DNA from: Bactrocera neohumeralis
Taxonomy: Eukaryota; Arthropoda; Insecta; Diptera; Tephritidae
Reading direction: 5' to 3'
Assembly: GCF_024586455.1 (NCBI RefSeq)
Contig: NC_065923.1
Span: forward strand, 37,186,370-37,250,369
Length of the DNA stretch: 64,000 nt
In this document: one piece after another, positions 24,401-35,600 of the stretch
Position numbering within the stretch: the first letter of the stretch is position 1
How the letters are laid out: every line of letters starts with the position of its first letter
The notes under the pieces: model-generated
What the model was told of the DNA's origin: nothing
Seen by the model: the letters and a program-made list of their open reading frames with translations, nothing else
The model's database searches: none
Made by a program: the position numbers and the translations under genes

Positions 24401-27400
24401 ACCCATATAACTCATCGTTGCCAAAAGGGGGATCACTTATCCGAACTGTTTTCCTTGGTAGGGTTTTTTTATGTGGTCGGTTCCAAACTCAGCGCACAAC
24501 CTTGGGGAGGGAATATTTCACCTTCTTCATATGTTTCTTAGGCTACCCAGAGGATACTTGGTCTAAGACCGGAAATCGTGAGCTGCTTGAGCCATATGTA
24601 AAATAATCATTTCTGATTACTCCCAAGTGAATGGCGCTCAGAGAACTTTCCCCACTTGCGTGAAATTCTTCACTTGGCTCCATTCTCCATCCTGTCGAAT
24701 GAATTTGAAAAAAAGTGAAAAATTCATCTCAAGAGAAGATTGTGAAAATCGACTGCCCCAGTTGTTTGCCAATAGAGGCAAGGATTAGCTATGAGAGTGT
24801 CATTATGAAATTACCTTCAAAATGGCAACAAATTATCGAATCAAAGGGTACATATTTGACCAAAATTAGATTATTTTACCTAGATTATATAAAACCTTTA
24901 ATTTAAATAATGAATTTATCTTTACTAGACCTTTTGTTTGACCTAAACAAGTCTATATAGATTTGGGCAGGCCTCCTCATACCAATAGTTATGATATGTA
25001 CTTATGTCAATGATTTTCTCACACCTTTCTAACACAACGTTCATTACGAGAGTTTAAGTATCTACGCTCTTCTTTGTTAACGGTTTCTCTCCTTTATTAC
25101 ATTTACGTAGGTTGTGAATTTCATATGTACTTTCGTTTGGAACTACATGGATCTATTCATAATGATGGTCGGCAAAGGCATCGCTTATCGCTTCGAGCAA
25201 ATGAAAATGCGTATAAATAATTTGTTGAATAAGGTATGAATACTATAGAGACAACGAGTGTTTATTGTTATAATATATAGCTGAATTTCAGGAAGTACCT
25301 GAGTCGATTTTTATGGAAATAAGAGACCATTATGTTAAATTGTTGGAACTACTCGAATATGTGGATGATGACTTGTCAGGCATTATTTTACTCTCCTGTG
25401 CTAATAATCTCTATTTCGTTTGCTACCAATTGCTGAACATCTTCAAGTAAGTTGAGCTTTTTGAAAAAACTAATTGTTTGTTCGATTCGCCATTCTTGCA
25501 TTTTTGAGTTTTGGCGAATCAAAGCAACTAGTAAGCATAACAAGAATGAGTAAAGGCCTAAATATTCAAGTAATTATGCCAAAATGTTCGGAATGGCGAG
25601 AAGAAGATCCTCTGTCCGTGCCACGAATGTATATTTTGGGTAAAATTTTAAATATTTTCTTTGGTTTGTATGTTCGTGCGCTGAAAGGTTAAGCGACCCA
25701 TGTTACACTTGTCAAGCTGTTTTAATTTCTTGTGAGAAGCGACGAGTTAAGCGAGGAATTAAAAGAGAATTGCGTGTTAAAGTGTCGAAATTCTCATTTC
25801 AGATTTACAGCTAATCTCTTCAGGTTCTTACCACACACTGTTATTCGGTTCTTAAAGCTAAAAGCTGTGGATTTGCATTAATTACTTTTTCACACATTTC
25901 TTTTCACTTTTTCTTCGTGCTTCCCTGCGCCCTACGCTTTCCTGTCTGGCTCTGTGTGTGTATGTATATACACATACATATGTACCACGTCGATGTGAAT
26001 GTGCACGCCATCTGAAGTAAATTGCGTTGGCCAATTAATTACGTTTACTTTTGGTTTTCGCTACTCTTCTTAATCGGACGGACGGCTTTTGTTTTTCTAA
26101 CAGCAGCATCCATCAATGACGAGGCAAAAGACGCTTTGGGTGTGCTGCGGCGTGTGTCGGCTAAGACCTGGTGTGTTGAGGTGAGTAGGTTGAGGCGCTA
26201 AATCTGCATTAGTTAAGCTGGTGGGTGCATGTTTGTTTGTTTATATGTATACAGTTATATTTTTAAGGTATTGTTATTGTCATACCAATTTCTATAATCC
26301 TTCCAAGCACCATTCTTCTTGAATAATTAGTTTAATAAATAATCCAATATAAGCTTTTAGTGAGAAATTCTTTCCCTCTCTCTTTCTAACAACAGGTGGA
26401 GCGATTAATTTTTCAGATGGCAACTACGACGGTGGCCTTATCTGGGAAGAAGTTTTACTTTCTAACTAGACGTTTACTTTTTGGGGTGAGTATATGTGCC
26501 GGCTCTTGTGTTGCTTTGCTGTCAGCACTGCATATTAATTCTGACTCGGCTTTACCCTTCCTACACAAATAAGAGTTGATTTGAAAAGTTCGTTAACTGT
26601 TTCATAGATAGTAGTACTAATATTAAATCCATATGATTTTTAGTGAGCCCCCACATTTAGAAGTTACGTGTGTAAATTTGACAGCTGTCAAACCATTAGC
26701 AACTTGTGTTAGTTAAAAAAATGAATTAAAACGATTTTTGTGTGTTAATGAAGCATTGCTTTTGGGGGAAAATACTGCTGAAGCCAAGGTTTGAACTGAC
26801 ACCAAAGAAAGACGCGAAAGTCGGCTGGTTATGTTAAGGCATCAGTATTTTGGTATAATATTCATCGACTATCATCCAAAGGGAAACCCATTAACAGCAA
26901 CTATTATATTGCGTTGTTGGGGTGTTTGAAGTACGAAATCGAGAAAAACGGCGCAATTTGAAGAAGTAGAAAGTGCTGTTTCATCAAGACAACCCAGCGT
27001 GTCACACACCAATGAATACGATATCAAAATTTCATGAAGTTGACTTCGAAGTGTTTCCGCATCTTCCGTATTCCCCAGATCTGGCTCCCAATGACTATTT
27101 CCTGTTCTCAGACCTCAAGTGAATGCCGACGGGTAAGAAATTTAGGAACAATGAAAAGCTAATCTCAGAAACTGAGGCTTATTTTGAGGCTTAAGGAAGA
27201 TCTAATATAAAACTGATTTTGAAACATTTTTTCACTGCTATCTTCGCTGTATCGCCCTCGAAGATAACTACAATGAATAATGTCTATATGAAATATGTCT
27301 ATGTTAGCATACGAACTTTTCAAACCACTTTTTATACTCTTATAAAGAGCTATGTGGCACTATATAATGATCTCCTATTATTTGGATGGCTTTTTCCTCA

Positions 27401-29236
27401 TATAACCCTTTGGTTGAGCTTACATATATCAGATATATCTAATCTGAGATCAGAAACGAATCAAAATGTAGTGATAAAACTCATTTAGTCTAGGATCAAT
27501 AGGATGAAAATCCCTATACTGAGAATATCGGGACTAGTGGAATATCTGAACTAATTGCACTAATCTCTGCCATTACTAAATTATTCTCAAGAACATATTT
27601 CTTTACGATTTTGTGAAGATAACACTCACCTATATTTACGGCATCTAACATCTAAGATATCTTTTAAATTAAGTGAACGCATAATATTTGATTGGATATT
27701 GGATTGGCTTCATTCTGAAAATATGTACATGAAATTGGTTGGCTTTTTTCTGTTCTCGCGTCAAGTCATGTTATTCTTTTCAATATTGTTTACGCTTCCA
27801 TTTAAGATCTCAAACAATAAAATGCACCGAAAATTCTTGTTCTTTAAAGAATGTGTCAGTCCTTATGGTTCAGCAACGGCGGCTTATTGGCATACTATTC
27901 GTGTCCACACCATCAGCTCATCTTGAGACCCTGCTATATTTTCTTCCTCGAATGGACCACGTCCAAACGTAGCGAAGAATTATATCCAATGAAGCTGGGT
28001 CTCAAGATGAGTAATGGTGTTGCGAATAGTATGCTCAATAAGCCGATTATGTGAACCATAAGTTGAGGGAAGACCGCGAAACACATTCTTTAAAGAACGA
28101 GAATTTTCGTAATAAAGTTAAACGAATTTTAAGCATTGTTTAGGCACAAGTCCTTCCATGGTGAAATGCCAAACAATATTGAACAAGAATAACATGACAG
28201 CTTGACACGATTTGATGCCTGAAATGCGTGATTTCTCAACAAAAAACAAATAACATCAATCAATGGATTTATTGAAAAAAGCAGATAATTTCAAGTTCTA
28301 ATTCGTGAACCTAGACTATTTCCTATGGGTATATTTCAAGTACATATTGTTCATTAGCCGAAGCAGTCGAAATGCCAATGGACTCAACATGGTCCATATC
28401 CACTTGAAATACAATATTAAAAATAAATCACTTATTTTAAAAGAGTTTCTATCTTTAAAAAAGCATATTGATCGATAGTATTATACGATATTAAAAGATA
28501 TCTTAGATATTGATCGATAAATACGATATTAAGTTAACTCGAAGTTTAAAATTCATATATAAGGTATATGGGAGATAGGGGTAGTATTAAGACGATTTTA
28601 TTTATTTTTGGTATTGCCTCATATTTTTAATAGAAAAAATTAATTTCTGAGTTTCACTAAAGTACTTCACAAAACATCTCCAATTTGGATTGGATGTTTG
28701 GAAATCCTAAAAATAGTAATACCGGGGCTAAGGCACGCTTTTGCCGGATTTTATACATTTATTAGTAAAAAACGGTTTCTTTCCACTAAGCTGACTCAAA
28801 TATTAGACGATATATGCGGCATAAAGTCAACTGGATGTACAAAAATTGTATATTAGGTATATGGGGGCCAAGTTAAGTATTGATCCGATGCAACACATTT
28901 TCGACATAAAGGCAAACTGTTATCAGGAAAAAATTTTGTGTAGGTTTTTAAATTTGTATACCCTTGCAATATGTTGCTGATCGAGTAAGAGTTTAAAAAT
29001 TTAAAAACCTTATCCGCCCTTAATGTACGACCGGTATGTATGTTCACATACTAATTCGAACGAATGTTGTTGTAAATTTCCTTATACAATAATAACATAC
29101 ATATTATACTTATTTGCTATTGTTATCATTTTCTACTCGTATGCAGATGGCAGGCACCATTGTCACCTATGAATTGGTCTTGCTGCAATTCGATGAACCC
29201 AACCGTTCCAAAGGTCTGCCACATCTATGCGCTTAG
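18469..29236 (+). CDS. Gr64a: Sugar gustatory receptor, Gr64a-like
   Basis: Seven-transmembrane insect taste receptor of the sugar clade, expected to form a ligand-gated cation channel on dendrites of sweet-sensing neurons. Nine exons join in frame: 18469-18775, 21532-21723, 21828-22022, 22086-22261, 25111-25233, 25292-25446, 26018-26180, 26396-26485, 29147-29236; 496 aa. The N-terminus is unusually long (about 95 residues before IFHRAVSP). Hallmarks are GQCFSLMPVQGV, WNYMDLFIMMVGKGIAYRFE, LLSCANNLYFVCYQLLN, LGVLRRVSAKTWCVE and the terminal signature TYELVLLQF in exon 9. From memory it resembles Drosophila Gr64a along its whole length, including the end (FDEPNRSKGLPHLCA). The exon 1 donor is GTGAGT at 18776; using GTAAGT at 18766 would break the phase. 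Introns 1, 4 and 8 are long and full of TE remnants. Confidence 0.9.
19474..20090. mobile_element. Inverted-repeat element with TTAA target duplication (MITE)
   Basis: In intron 1 of the first receptor gene. Perfect 17-base terminal inverted repeats, GGGGTCAGTAGGGTAAT at 19478-19494 and its complement at 20070-20086, are flanked on both sides by TTAA (19474-19477 and 20087-20090). The 609-bp interior is AT-rich without coding capacity. A related element is at about 44505-45003. The TTAA duplication recalls piggyBac-type insertion, but the ends do not show the usual piggyBac start. Confidence 0.85.
20420..21060 (-). mobile_element. M1 mariner-like remnant
   Basis: In intron 1 of the first receptor gene. 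The minus strand carries degenerate M1 transposase text (LNDYL, IEARDL, DIWFQQDE, WPPRSC-like pieces), matching 52370-53230 in order. Many frameshifts. The N-terminal third is absent. Confidence 0.7.
22400..25100 (+). mobile_element. RTE-like LINE pieces in receptor 1 intron 4
   Basis: The best part is 23395-24135 on the plus strand: endonuclease text RLHRRDLPFTTVDERLAIIR, FFNISLIGAHSPAKEKDDVT, RFQHRNTYQAYQ, HVSSVLDVCTVRGPNIDSD and RFSTRLALLPFERI, with frame changes. From 24230 to 24680 a second, minus-strand fragment joins a 5' leader to the C-terminal region (see findings). 22400-23060 and 24700-25100 hold nothing recognised. Confidence 0.7.
26720..27340 (+). mobile_element. Mauritiana-like mariner remnant
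   Basis: In intron 8 of the first receptor gene. FGIIFIDYHPKGNPLTATII at about 26850, then LFHQDNPACHTPMNTISKFH and FPHLPYSPDLAPNDYFLFSD at about 26975-27120, with a stop after the DLK, and KLISETEAYFEA. This is the C-terminal half of a mariner transposase with frameshifts. Confidence 0.75.
27740..28450. mobile_element. M1 mariner-like remnant arranged as a fold-back
   Basis: In intron 8 of the first receptor gene. About 27750-27945 (plus) and 28000-28225 (minus) are inverted copies of the same M1 5' region: both contain ttctttaaagaatgtgt and catcttgagaccc. The right arm continues to an M1 start near 28160 (reverse complement of ccatggtgaaatgcc). A plus-strand C-terminal piece (SHQSMDLL-like, DYFLWVYFKY) follows at 28250-28380. 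Confidence 0.6.
28795..28915 (+). repeat. Dispersed repeat (TTAGGTATATGGGGGCC type)
   Basis: Contains gcggcataaagtcaactgga, attaggtatatgggggcc and tattgatccgatgcaaca. Near-matching stretches occur at 17120-17190, 46420-46510, 63350-63430 and 63490-63600. No coding potential. Confidence 0.65.
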
Positions 29237-30300
29237 TGCCTTTAAACACTCACCGACCGATATGACAACAACGCACGCCCATTACAAGGAAAAGCGAAGT
29301 AAACAACAAACACCTACACATACACACAACAATGCTGCTCTCCCTTCATACTACCTGTGCTTACAACGAGCTTTTCTGGTTCAAGTTTTATTATATCCGC
29401 TTGTGGTTCCTAATGAGTAATGGTGAACTCCTGCCAAATGGCAAACATACATATGCACAAACTTATGTGTGTGCGTGTCTTATACATACGTATAGCCCTC
29501 GTGCAGAGCATTGTCCCTGTTACTATAGAGGTTGCTGCTGATGATTTTGTTGTCATGTCTATCTGCGATTGTCACACGATTTAATTAGCAACATGGCAAG
29601 CAACGCCTCTGAGCAATTGCAACCGCATTCACACATGCGGACCGAATATTAATGCAAGGACAAATCTACAAGTGCACCATGCCTTTAGATATGTCGACAT
29701 TTGTATGTATGAAAATGGTATATTCAACGAGTTACACCACCCACCATCGAGAGCTGTAAGCAAAACCTGCACACCTACACATTGCACAAGTCGCCTAGGG
29801 AAGGGGAAGCAGAAAATAACTGTATTAACCGGAGTTTACATGCAATGTCAGCTAAGGGACCATTTAAAATATTTACCTCAGTTTTGGCTTCTCATTTCCG
29901 GCAATATGTGAAAATTTTCGAACGTAAATAAAAATAAATAAATAAGTAATCTATTTACATATGCATACACATACATATATACTGTATTTTTATTCGTTTG
30001 CGCAATTTTGCGCTTAATGTAAGATTTTGCTTAAGGGTAGCGAGACTCTAACGTCCTCACTTCGTCGATTTCAGCAAATGATTTCTTTTATTTATAAAAA
30101 AGTATAAATTCCAATACTTAATATTTTTTTGAAAATCGAAAGTGTCGAAATGTGACGTAATGAGATTTACTTGAGCTCTAAGATAAGTTTTAAGAGAACT
30201 ATATAGATAAGACCGGGTTTGTGAGATTGTCTCTCATAACATACTTTGACGAGCATTAATTCCGAATATGAAACTATTCATTTCAAGTCTTTAACAGGCG
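29237..30300. other. 3' flank of the first receptor gene, no gene seen
   Basis: Normal-looking non-repetitive sequence. A run of overlapping AATAAA-type signals at 29927-29945 could end the transcript, but that would mean a 3' untranslated region of about 700 bases. Short ORFs here show no protein-like character. Confidence 0.4.
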
Positions 30301-30329
30301 TTTTTTTTGACAGCTGTCACTTGATTTAT

Positions 30330-30730
30330 ACTCAGCTTTTCATAATGTACAGACTTCCTACAGAACAATAAATTCTGAAAGACAAATTTTTCAGCGGTGA
30401 AGCTACACAAGCTATTGTTAAAACGCCACTAACCCCTGAAAAAGTCACTGTTTAGTGTGCTTTATGGACAGAGAGAATCATTGGTCCATATTTCTTCAAA
30501 AATGTAGACGACCATAATATTACATTTAATGGAGAACGCTATAGAGTCATGATTAATGAACACTTTTTGTATCTATGTATATTGGAGAATGCTAATGGGG
30601 ACGACCCTTGGTCCCAACATGACGGCGCTACATGCCATACAACCAACGAAACAATCAACTTATTGAAGAATTATTACATCATAATAATAATAAAACCCCA
30701 GCTTAATTTATACTGAGCACAGAAATAAAA
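30330..30730 (+). mobile_element. M1 mariner-like remnant
   Basis: Plus strand: ALWTERIIGPYFFKNVDDHN at about 30462, GERYRVMINEHF, then WSQHDGATCHTTNETINLL at about 30610, the conserved middle of the transposase. Both ends are missing. Confidence 0.75.
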
Positions 30731-30889
30731 ATAAAACTGGCTTTGAGGGCACAGTATTCTGCAAGAGTAAGTTAGATCACAAACTAACGAACCTAATTCT
30801 AGAATAGGTTTAACTAATGTTCCAAAAACCAATTTAGTAATAAAGTTTGATCCCTACTTTTTAGTAGAAAAAGCACAGCAACTTCAAAA

Positions 30890-31970
30890 TTAATGGGGAA
30901 TGATTAATATCATTCGAAGAACATTCTTTAGCATTTCTTTTTTGAAGATTATCTCTTTTAAATGGCCGCGGCTACGTTTGGCCCATTCGTTGAGTCCCAT
31001 TTTCGATAACTCGTTCGAGCTATTCGACTGTAACTGGCTAATGACACGTGTGATGTTTTGCTCCAAGGCCGGAATCGAAGTGGTATTGTCCGCATAGACT
31101 TTAGATTTTATATATCTTCAAAGGAAAAAGTCTAACAGTGTGATGTCACACGATCTTGGTGTACAATCGACCGGCTCGAAACGTGAAATTATCTGCTCAC
31201 CCAAGTGTTCTCTCAATAAATCTATTGATTAATGCGATGTGTGGCAAATTGGCGCCATCTTGTTGAAATCAAATGTCGCCAAAATCACGAGCTTCAATTT
31301 CAGACATTAAATAGTCGGTTATAATGGCGTGATTAAGTTCTCACCGGCATCATTTTTGAAGAAATGTGAACCGATGATTCCGCCGGCTTATTGAAGAATT
31401 GAAGAACTTTTATTGAAGAACACCAAACCGTTGTTTTTTCTAGATGAAATGGCAGCTATTGAATCTCTTTAGGCTGTTGTCACAAATGCGGCAATTTTGC
31501 TTGTTTACATGCCCATTGAGCCAGAAATGGACCTCATAGCTGAACAATCATCGAAAACGTCGGATCTTCTTCGAACTTTTCAAAAGCCTATAGAGCAAAG
31601 CGATGTCGCTTGGGAAGGAATTTGTATTTTGTACACTTTGAATTTAAGATCTCGACGTAAACTGGTCCAAGTCGTTACATACGTCAGTCCGAGTTGTTGC
31701 GAACGGAGCCTCGTAGTACACTCTCAGCTTCGGCTGCTATAAGTATTTTCTTCACTGCGTGCTGGACGTAGTTTTTTTGGCAGGATAGCACCCAATAATG
31801 AATGCTGGGTCTTAAGAGGGGTGATGGTGTTACGAATAGTACGCTCAGTGGGCCGTTTATGTTGATCATAAGTTGAACGAAAGACATTCTTTACAGAACG
31901 TGAATTTGTGTAATAAAGTTGAACGAATTTCAAACGCTGTTCAGGCGTAAGTCTTTCCATGATAAATTTT
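30890..31970 (-). mobile_element. Nearly full-length degenerate M1 mariner-like copy
   Basis: The minus strand begins at 31960 with MERLTPEQRLKFVQLYYTNS, the N-terminal helix-turn-helix region, and runs with frameshifts through sensor and catalytic-region text to about 30890. It sits opposite in orientation to the M1 copy at 30330-30730, only about 160 bases away. Confidence 0.8.
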
Positions 31971-32665
31971 AAACAATACTGAACAAAAATAAATTGACGA
32001 TAACTTTAAAGATTTTATTGAGTTTGATTATTACCAGAATCATTTGATACTTTCTCAAAGTGCAACCCCGAGCTTTGCTGTGTCTAAATTTAGTTATTTG
32101 TCTGTTGTAGTTGGTGTTACGCTCAGTGAACACGAACTGATTTGTAGGACGTAGGATTTAAGGTTTGCTTAGTAAATTACCGTATTTTTTCCTCTAAATG
32201 GTTTTATAGCTATACAAAATTATTATTTCTTTCTTTTTATTGGAGGAACATAGACACATAATCTCAAACCCAACTCAACACAAAAACTTTTAAAACCATT
32301 TTACCCAAGTGGAAGTACTAATTCTGGGATTCATTCAGTTGTGTTTTAATCTGAAATGCGAGTTGAAATCACTTTTTGTAACTTTTTTTGTAGAACATGA
32401 ATTTCCATTCGCATTCGTATAATCCTTACTTTTTGCCAACTTAACAAATTTTGTTTGCACATTGCCCTTGTCAACAAGTAGCATTATGCACTTACATACA
32501 TATACGAATATAAATACGTATTAAGAGTATAGCCTGGCCTGAGTAAATGGCTGCCAAATACATATCTGCGATTATGTTCTGCGATAAAAGCTCAAACTTT
32601 TGCCGGTAATTGTAGCATTTGCTTTCGTGTCTTTGGTGCGTGCGTGAGCGCCAGTAAAAGCGGGA

Positions 32666-35600
32666 ATGTCGCAGCAGCTGGAGGATCAAACATTCCACAA
32701 TTGTGTCTCCAAAGGTACGTACGATGTTACTGTTGTCGCACAAGCGCGTGCACTTTAGTGAGCTACTTTGTGAAGTGGTATATATGGTGGTTTATATTAT
32801 ATTTTATGCAATTTGCAAAGCTTAAAACTAATTCTCGAAGCTTTGTCGTGAATAATTTTCGGGTTTGCATAACTTTTAAATGACTACCGAAAATATTAGC
32901 ACGAACATGCAATTTGCCTAAAATGTTCACACCAGCAGCAGCTCCTGGTGAACATTTTCTGCCATATGTCAATATTAGAAAAAGAGATGTGAGAGTTGGC
33001 ATTCTGAAAAAAAAAAACAAGAAAGTAAACTTCGGCTGTAATACACTTGACAGTTGAATGCCTTATATTTAGCATAAAATGGTATACAAAAATCTTTATC
33101 TTAATTTGGTCGGTCAGTTTGAGTGCCAGTTATATGCCATATTGATCCGATATGAATAATGTGTTCGAAGATTACAATGACGTCTTTCATAATAATGTCT
33201 GTCGAAATTCGTAAAAATACCTTGACAATTTCGAAAGTTTTCTATACATGGTTTGTTTTTATCGATCAATTATGGCAGCCTTATCTTACAATCCAATTTT
33301 CAAAGACTTGTTCGAGCACTTCGTCTGGTAACTGGCGAATGACACGCGTGATGTTTTTTTCCAAAGTCTGAATCGAAGCGGAATTGTTCGCGTCAACTTT
33401 ACATATCCCTACAGGAAAAAGTCAAACGGTGTGATTTCACACGATCTGGGGGCCAATCGACCAGCCCAAAATGTGAATTGATCTGTTTACCGAAGAGTTC
33501 TTTCAACAAAGCCATTAATTGATGCGATGTGTAGGAAGCGGCGCAGCCTTGTTGAAACCAAATGTCCTCAACATCACGAGCTCCAATAATCGGTTATCAT
33601 GGCGCCATAACAGTTTCCATTGACGGTTACATTATCACCGGCATCATTTTTGAAGAGAAATGGATCTGTGATTCCACCGGTCCACAAACCCCATCAAACC
33701 GTTGTTTTTTCTAGATGAAATGGCAATTTCTTCAAGTTGTTCTTCGTCCCAAATGTGACAATTTTACTTGTTCATACCCCTTGAGCTGGGAATGGACCTC
33801 ATCGCTGAACAAAATTTGGCTCGAAAACGTCAGAACTTTTCAAGAGCCCATAAAGCGAAGCGATGCCATTTGGGAAGATCGAGCGGCTTGAGTTCTTGCA
33901 CAAGCTGAATTTTGTACGCTTTCAATTTAAGATCCCGACGGAAAATGCGCCAAGTTGTTCCATACCCTTCAGTTAGATATAATTTGCCTCCAATATTGTT
34001 ATGTAGTTAAAATTAAAAATATTCCAATATATTTATTATGTATTTTTAAATATTATACAGTGGTTTTCATATCGCAATTTTTCGGTTTGTTGCCCGTCTC
34101 CAACATATTGGCCAATGATGTGCATCGAGTCTATTATACTTGGTTTAGTCTACATACCCTTTATTCGGGGATTATATTGCTTTTGAATACACTGGAATTT
34201 GTTACTGTGGGATATTTGGTGTTCAAATTTGGTTTAAATTTTCACAATTCAGGTAAGTAGACGCATAAAAAAGTTAAGAGAAAATCGGATATATTAAAAT
34301 ATAACACGAAATACAATACCGCAAAGTATTAATAAAATAATATAAATATAATAATATATATATAATTTATAAATATATAATAAAAACAATAGAAAACTAG
34401 AATTGGATGTGTCAAATGGATTTTGTATGAAACCTGCGAGGGTGATGCCGGGAGTAACCGACCTAACCTATAAACCGCTTGAGAGATATTTCTTCTAAAA
34501 GATTTTTAAGTGTGAGAAAATTGATATTCCTATTGTCTATTGACTAGGAAATAAAGAATTAATTACTATCTCTCGAAGTTACTTTGGCGTCGTAGAACTA
34601 GTTTCCCCAAATGAAGGAAGACTACGATAATGTTATCATAAGATTGATTGAGCTTAGAATGAATTGAGCACTGTTTCTAACGCATCCACAAATCTTACAC
34701 GTTATCTGTCTCTGGAACATACCGAGATCTAGCTAGCACTAACGCGGGAAAATTTACTATCGCCTAGTTCTTTCTCGTAGACGATTACTGTCTAATTTTC
34801 AGCAGAGAGAAGGTCAAAACGGTCGTAGGACTTATCTTCTTACTTGACGTCTTCCGCGGTTATAGCCGAAGCCGCTGTTCTGCGGCAATTGGATAATCCA
34901 CCACATCTTTCCAACGAAGTTCAGGTCTTCTTCTTCCTTTGCTTCCCCCGGAGGGTATTGCGTCGTATACTCTCAGAGCTGGAGATTTTTCATCCATCCT
35001 TACGACATGATTTAGTCGCTGTGTCTTAAGTCGCTGAACTATGTCAATGTCCTCGTATATCTCGTACAGCCCACCGTTCCAACGACTGCGGTATTAGCCA
35101 CTACCAATGCGCAAAAGACCACAAATCTTCCGCAGAACCTTTCTCTCGAATACATTAGACGAAATTTTCCACGACTTTGAAGTTATGACTGTCAATAGTG
35201 ACGTTCGAGTCAAGTCGCGAGTTCACTACTGCCTGGATTTGCTTTGCTTCCTTATGCAGTCTGGAACTGTACACTCTTATAGAAGATTGTACCTTCTCTA
35301 TTAGCTCTGCAGTTCGTATTATTTTCTCCAGCAGTAGATTGAAGAAGTTGCATGATAGGGAGTTCGGTTCAGAGAGGTCCTTCCCAATCTTGATGGAGCT
35401 TTTGGTATTGCTCAACGTCAGTTTACACAGCCATATTAGTTTTGTGGAGATACCAAATTCAGACATCGCGGCATAAAGGCAGCTCCTTTTCGTGCTGTCA
35501 AATGCAGCTTTGAAATTAAAGAAGAGGTGGTGTGTGGTGGATGTGTCGATCTTCCTTTCACGGGTTTTTTCTAAGATTTGGCGCCTGACTCAAATTTGAT

